Origin: Saposhnikovia divaricata
Taxonomy: Eukaryota > Streptophyta > Magnoliopsida > Apiales > Apiaceae
DNA: 64,000 nt
NCBI GenBank assembly: GCA_036435485.1
Contig: CM071598.1
Coordinates: forward strand, 42,174,501-42,238,500
Direction: 5' to 3'
Shown: positions 60,068 through 64,000 of the stretch, piece by piece
Numbering within the stretch: position 1 is the first letter of the stretch
Layout: every line of letters begins with the position of its first letter
Notes under the pieces: generated by a model
Databases searched by the model: none
What the model was told of the DNA's origin: nothing
What the model saw: the letters and a program-made list of their open reading frames with translations, nothing else
Made by a program: the position numbers and the translations under genes

Positions 60068-60893
60068 ATTTGAAACTATAATTTCAATATACATGTATTT
60101 CTAATTACTTTGAGTGCCAATTCTCTTTTTGCATTTATTCGGTATTTTAATATTTGATCTTTATTTAATTATATAATTTCTAACAAAAATATAGTATCTA
60201 AATTTTTAGTATTTAGGTAATGTATTTATAAAATTATGCTCTTTCAAATTTTTGCATAAAACTTTTTAATGCTACGCGAAGCGCTGCAAAATTTCCTAGT
60301 AAGAAAAAAGTGACATTGAGTAAATAAGAGAATTTAATAATATTTAAATAATAAATTGGAGAAATAGTAGGAGTTAGTTCTAAAATTGTTAAAATTTTAT
60401 TATTTTTGAGATATTTAAGCTATAAAAAATTAAAGAGATATTTCAAAATAGAAAGTGATATAGGCGAAGTATAAATATTTCTAGTATAAATGTAGTCGTG
60501 AACATTCTCTCCTCTACACTCTAGAGTAATGCACTAGTGAATGATTAAAATTTTACAATTTTATTATTGAATTTAAAATTTAGAAACAGATTCACAAATT
60601 ATAAAAACTGAGTGACAAACATAATTACATAAAACTGCTGATGAATGTAGCTTGCTTTGTTCATGAGGTGAATTTAAATTTTAATATTGAAAGCAAAATT
60701 CTTCATATTATTTGCAGAAACTGTTTACAGGATTTCAGGGATATAATCCGAGTCATCTGGTCCTTATTCAGATATTCAAAGACCCGGTGTCTATAAACAT
60801 AATAAACATGTAACACAAGAACATATGTAAAAATAATAAACATGTAACACAAGAACATGTATTCAAAACAACGATAAACTCCCCCCAAACACT
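57827..60893. repeat. Array unit downstream segment R3 (3' of CAD copy 5)
   Basis: Near-identical to R1 and R2 from the word TTTAATTATACGTCTCATC (18165 in R1, 26428 in R2) onward. It lacks the first ~470 bp of those units, which are replaced by the truncated Ty3 LTR. It has the left arm only of the R2 MITE-like insert (58308-58340), an interrupted (TA)n run near 60026-60064 and the hairpin/CTAG at 60270-60299. No gene. Confidence 0.88.
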
Positions 60894-62608
60894 TCACTTG
60901 GTCTTGAATGTGTTTGCAACGTCGATGACAAATCTGTATCGAACATCAGCCCTCTCAAGTCTCTCAATAGCAGTGTTCACATAATCCATAGAAATAACTT
61001 CAACATCAGCTGTTATGTTGTGCTTCGCAGCAAAATCTAGCATTTCTTGTGTTTCCTTCAATCCACCAATATTACTGCCAGCAATAATCTTTCTCCCTGT
61101 CAAATGCGACTCACAATTTAGTACATAACAAAATGATATTTCTAAAAAATTTGTTAAACTTATTGATAAGTAAAATAGCTAGGTAAAATGCTTACCGTTA
61201 ATCAAAGGGAACACCGGCAGCTGATGAGGCTTTACAGGTATACCAAGGAGGACAAGCTTTCCATTAGGCTTTAATAGCCCAAGCAATGGAGCAAGAGGGT
61301 GATTGGCAGGTACAGTATCAATAATACCATCAAGTGAGCTCATTGCGCCCTAGTTGAATATATTCCAAGAATGATAATTAGTAATCAAATCTTTGTAACA
61401 AATTTAACACAAATATAGACTCGAATGCTAATTTTAAGTCTTAGTAGACACCTGCATTTGTTTCGAGTCATTACTTAACATAAAGGAATCAGCACCAAGT
61501 TTTTCCAGTGCTTCCTTCTTTTTTTCTTCCACAATATCTATAACTGTAACATGTGCACCAAAAGCTTTTGCCAACTTAACAGCTACATGGCCAAGCCCGC
61601 CTAAGCCTACAACAGCAAGCTTAGTACCAGGCTTGTCGAGTCCAAAGTATTTCATGGGGCTATAAGTTGTTGTCCCGGCACACAAAAGAGGAGCACCAGA
61701 ATCCATTGGCAAATTCTCTGGCCAACGTAGAATAAAATGCTCATCCGCAACCATAGACTCGGAATACCCTCCGTATGTCATGGTTCCATCAAAATACGGA
61801 GCACTGTAAGTATCCACACTCTTTGCACAGTGATTCTCCATATCGTCCAAGCAACTATCACACGAACGACAAGATCCAACAATGACCCCTACTCCAACCT
61901 TATCTCCAACCTTGACTTTTTCCACTTTGCTCCCAACCTCAGTTACCACACCAACAATTTCGTGCCTGTGTCAAAAATATTAAAGATATTCATTTACCAC
62001 ACATCTATGTTGTTTAAAGATATTTAGAATTATGAAAACATCCTCGGAATATGCTAAAAAAAAGTTAAAAAACATTCCTAATAGAACGTACGAAACATGT
62101 CAATAGAAAGAGGTATGTAATTATGAACATAGAAAGGACAGGGGCATACCCAGGAACGACAGGATAATTAGTGATGCCCCATTCATTTTTGATCATGTGA
62201 ACATCTGAATGACACACCCCGCAGTACAAAACTTTGAACCTCACATCCTTAGCACCTGTTGCCCTGCACCATTCATAACAAAATTTTTACGTTATAATCA
62301 AGATACATAATATATACCAGTTCGCATAAATATAAACTAACCTATCCGACAACATTTGTCCTAGGATATCTACGACCGCGAAAGTAATTTGTAATTTCGT
62401 GATTGGTGATTTGTACAATTGTGAATTGCGATGCGACTGTGAGAATGAAAGATTATCTTATATATGGGGGAAAGGGAAAAAAATTATACCTTCTTGAAAA
62501 CTTGAATGGAGAAAGAACTCCAGTAGTGTCCCTGGCGGCCATGCCAAAATCCATGACAGGGTGTTCAGTTTCGGCTAAATTGCCCATATCCACAGAAAGA
62601 TTACCCAT
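60894..62608 (-). CDS. CAD/mannitol dehydrogenase-like alcohol dehydrogenase, copy 5, intact
   Basis: Five exons at 62608-62490, 62263-62150, 61965-61452, 61349-61196 and 61096-60894. Lengths are the same as copy 3 (119, 114, 514, 154, 203 nt), totalling 1,104 nt and 367 residues with consistent GT-AG introns. It keeps Cys57, His79 and Cys173 (catalytic zinc), Cys110/113/116/124 (structural zinc), GLGGLG at 198-203 and Asp221, so the same zinc-dependent, probably NAD-linked alcohol/polyol dehydrogenase activity is expected. Differences from copy 3 that I can read are Asp119 for Asn and Gly250 for Ala. The latter comes from an exon 4 edge identical to copy 2's, so copy 5 keeps the older state. 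The TATA box and 5' flank are conserved. Functional redundancy with copy 3 is likely. Confidence 0.93.
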
Positions 62609-63224
62609 TTCCAAATAAAAATTCGAGATTACAAAATGAAAAACAAGAGATGCGAGTGTTTGTGATGAGAAGAAGAGAGGGGCTGGGGGGTTTATATAGT
62701 GGTGCAACTGATGGGGTAGCAGAAACTTCGATAACTTCGATGTGATGCTGCTGAAGATAGAGACAAATCACAAAAAGCAACTATAGAATTCTTGTGCATG
62801 GGTGAGTTTGGATAGGATCAGTAATTTTGATCGGATCAGTTTAAATTCTTATCCAAATTTATTTAGTTTACTTATTTTTTATCTTCCCTAAATATACGAA
62901 ATTTTTTTGAATGTTTCATGATTTAGAAATTGAAGTATGTGTTAATTATACTAACTTAACTTCTAATACAAAAAGCAACTAGATAGGAAGGACCAACCTA
63001 CATTCTTATCTGAATTCATGTAAATATTTGGATAGGATCCATTTTTTAAATCGGATTTAATTAGATTAAATAGTGCATCTTTTGAAAAATCAATATCGGT
63101 TCAATTAAGATCATGATACACATTTTGTCAAAAAAAAAAAAGATCATGATGTACAATTCAATTAATATATTTTTAAAATTAAAATTTATATGTTAATATT
63201 AAAATCTAGAATATTGGAACAATT

Positions 63225-63276
<52 letters not shown>

Positions 63277-64000
63277 ATTTTACACGTTCAATTTAATTAT
63301 TATGTGTTTTATCTTGAATTCTTAGAACTTGATTTGGATGATTTTACAACCTACGTGAAATTAACAAAATAATCTTTAATTTAGTGATGATTTAACAGTT
63401 TTCTCTATTTAAAACTACCAAGAAACAAAAGAGAGATGAAATTAATGTTTTTTTATATTGAAATTCTATTCTACTTAGGATATCTACTTATATTTGGTTT
63501 TGATTATCGAATAACCTTCTTCCACATACAATTTTTAATAATAAGAGTGTAGGAGGAATTTTGTCTAAAACTTTGGTAGTTGGTAGTCCGGTCCTCAATA
63601 CGATAAAATAAATAAGAACTGTTATATCTTAAAATAAATATATAAAAAATGTTGGATCTAGCATAAAAAATATTTAATATTTAAACATGTAAACTAAAAA
63701 ATGTATTTATACTGAAATACGAAAAAGTGTTTGTCAATGATTTAAATCATATATAATTAGGTTTTCTATATTAAATAGAATTATTAATGTACGTATTCTA
63801 CACTAAATAGGATTAATGTAAAAATTTGTAATTATATTTTCCCTTGAGATTCTGAGTGTTTTCATTTGGATAATAATTGTTAAATCATCACTAAATTAAA
63901 GATAATTTTATGAGTTTCGCGTGGACTACAAAATCATCCAAATCTGATTTCTATATCTAGATATAAAGCCTACATAGTAAATATGAACCTTTTTTAATAT
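62609..64000. repeat. CAD upstream segment of copy 5
   Basis: Promoter and 5' flank, near-identical to 47613-49000 of copy 4, including a (TA)n run at 63227-63272. The duplication continues to the window's right edge, so its end is not seen. No gene recognised. Confidence 0.82.
62691..62698 (-). promoter_or_regulatory. TATA box of CAD copy 5
   Basis: Minus-strand TATATAAA, about 83 bp upstream of the ATG at 62608. Confidence 0.78.

Overview
This is nuclear DNA of a flowering plant. The evidence is five-exon genes with GT-AG introns, abundant LTR retrotransposons (Ty1/copia and Ty3 types), CACTA, hAT and PIF/Harbinger-like DNA transposons, Helitrons, and long AT microsatellites. The only host gene family is a tandem array of zinc-dependent medium-chain alcohol dehydrogenases of the cinnamyl-alcohol/mannitol dehydrogenase (CAD/MTD) type, all on the minus strand. 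Their sequence resembles the celery mannitol dehydrogenase group, which suggests an Apiaceae-like eudicot; that assignment is an inference from memory.

The array has five members. Copy 1 (8253-9014) and copy 2 (9809-16977) are decayed. Copy 3 (21262-22966) and copy 5 (60894-62608) each splice conceptually into an uninterrupted 367-residue enzyme with all zinc ligands and the dinucleotide fold, and I can see only two residue differences between them. Copy 4 (29853-47612) is a recent sister carrying a 4-bp frameshifting duplication and two CACTA transposons. Copies 3, 4 and 5 lie in repeated units that also contain a 3-4 kb AT-rich downstream segment (17695-21261, 25955-29852, 57827-60893) and a TATA-bearing upstream segment, so the locus grew by recent segmental tandem duplication.

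The mobile elements date and dissect the array. The left edge is a decayed Athila-like Ty3 element with tRNA-Asp primer site and LTR (1-4625). Next is a Helitron (5115-6649). A young, coding-complete copia element (11354-16929, 5-bp target duplication GACAG) splits exon 1 of copy 2. Copy 4 is split by two ~8 kb CACTA elements in opposite orientation (30957-38851, target duplication CAT; 39030-47173, target duplication AGT). To the right are a second Helitron (49258-50037), a minus-strand LTR remnant (50397-51870) carrying a hAT-type MITE, and a gag-only Ty3 element (52874-57826) whose second LTR carries another hAT-type MITE and is truncated at the border of the copy-5 unit.

The most unusual structure is the CACTA pair. 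They share both ends and a 176-bp tandem repeat but carry different captured host-gene pieces. The first holds lysyl-tRNA synthetase exons (minus strand) and a MscS-like channel fragment (plus strand). The second holds a fusion of aspartyl aminopeptidase and MAPKKK exons in which the junction lies inside one exon and the reading frame and splice phases are kept. Its 176-bp array shows a 528-bp (3 x 176) higher-order period. No transposase gene is visible in either element.
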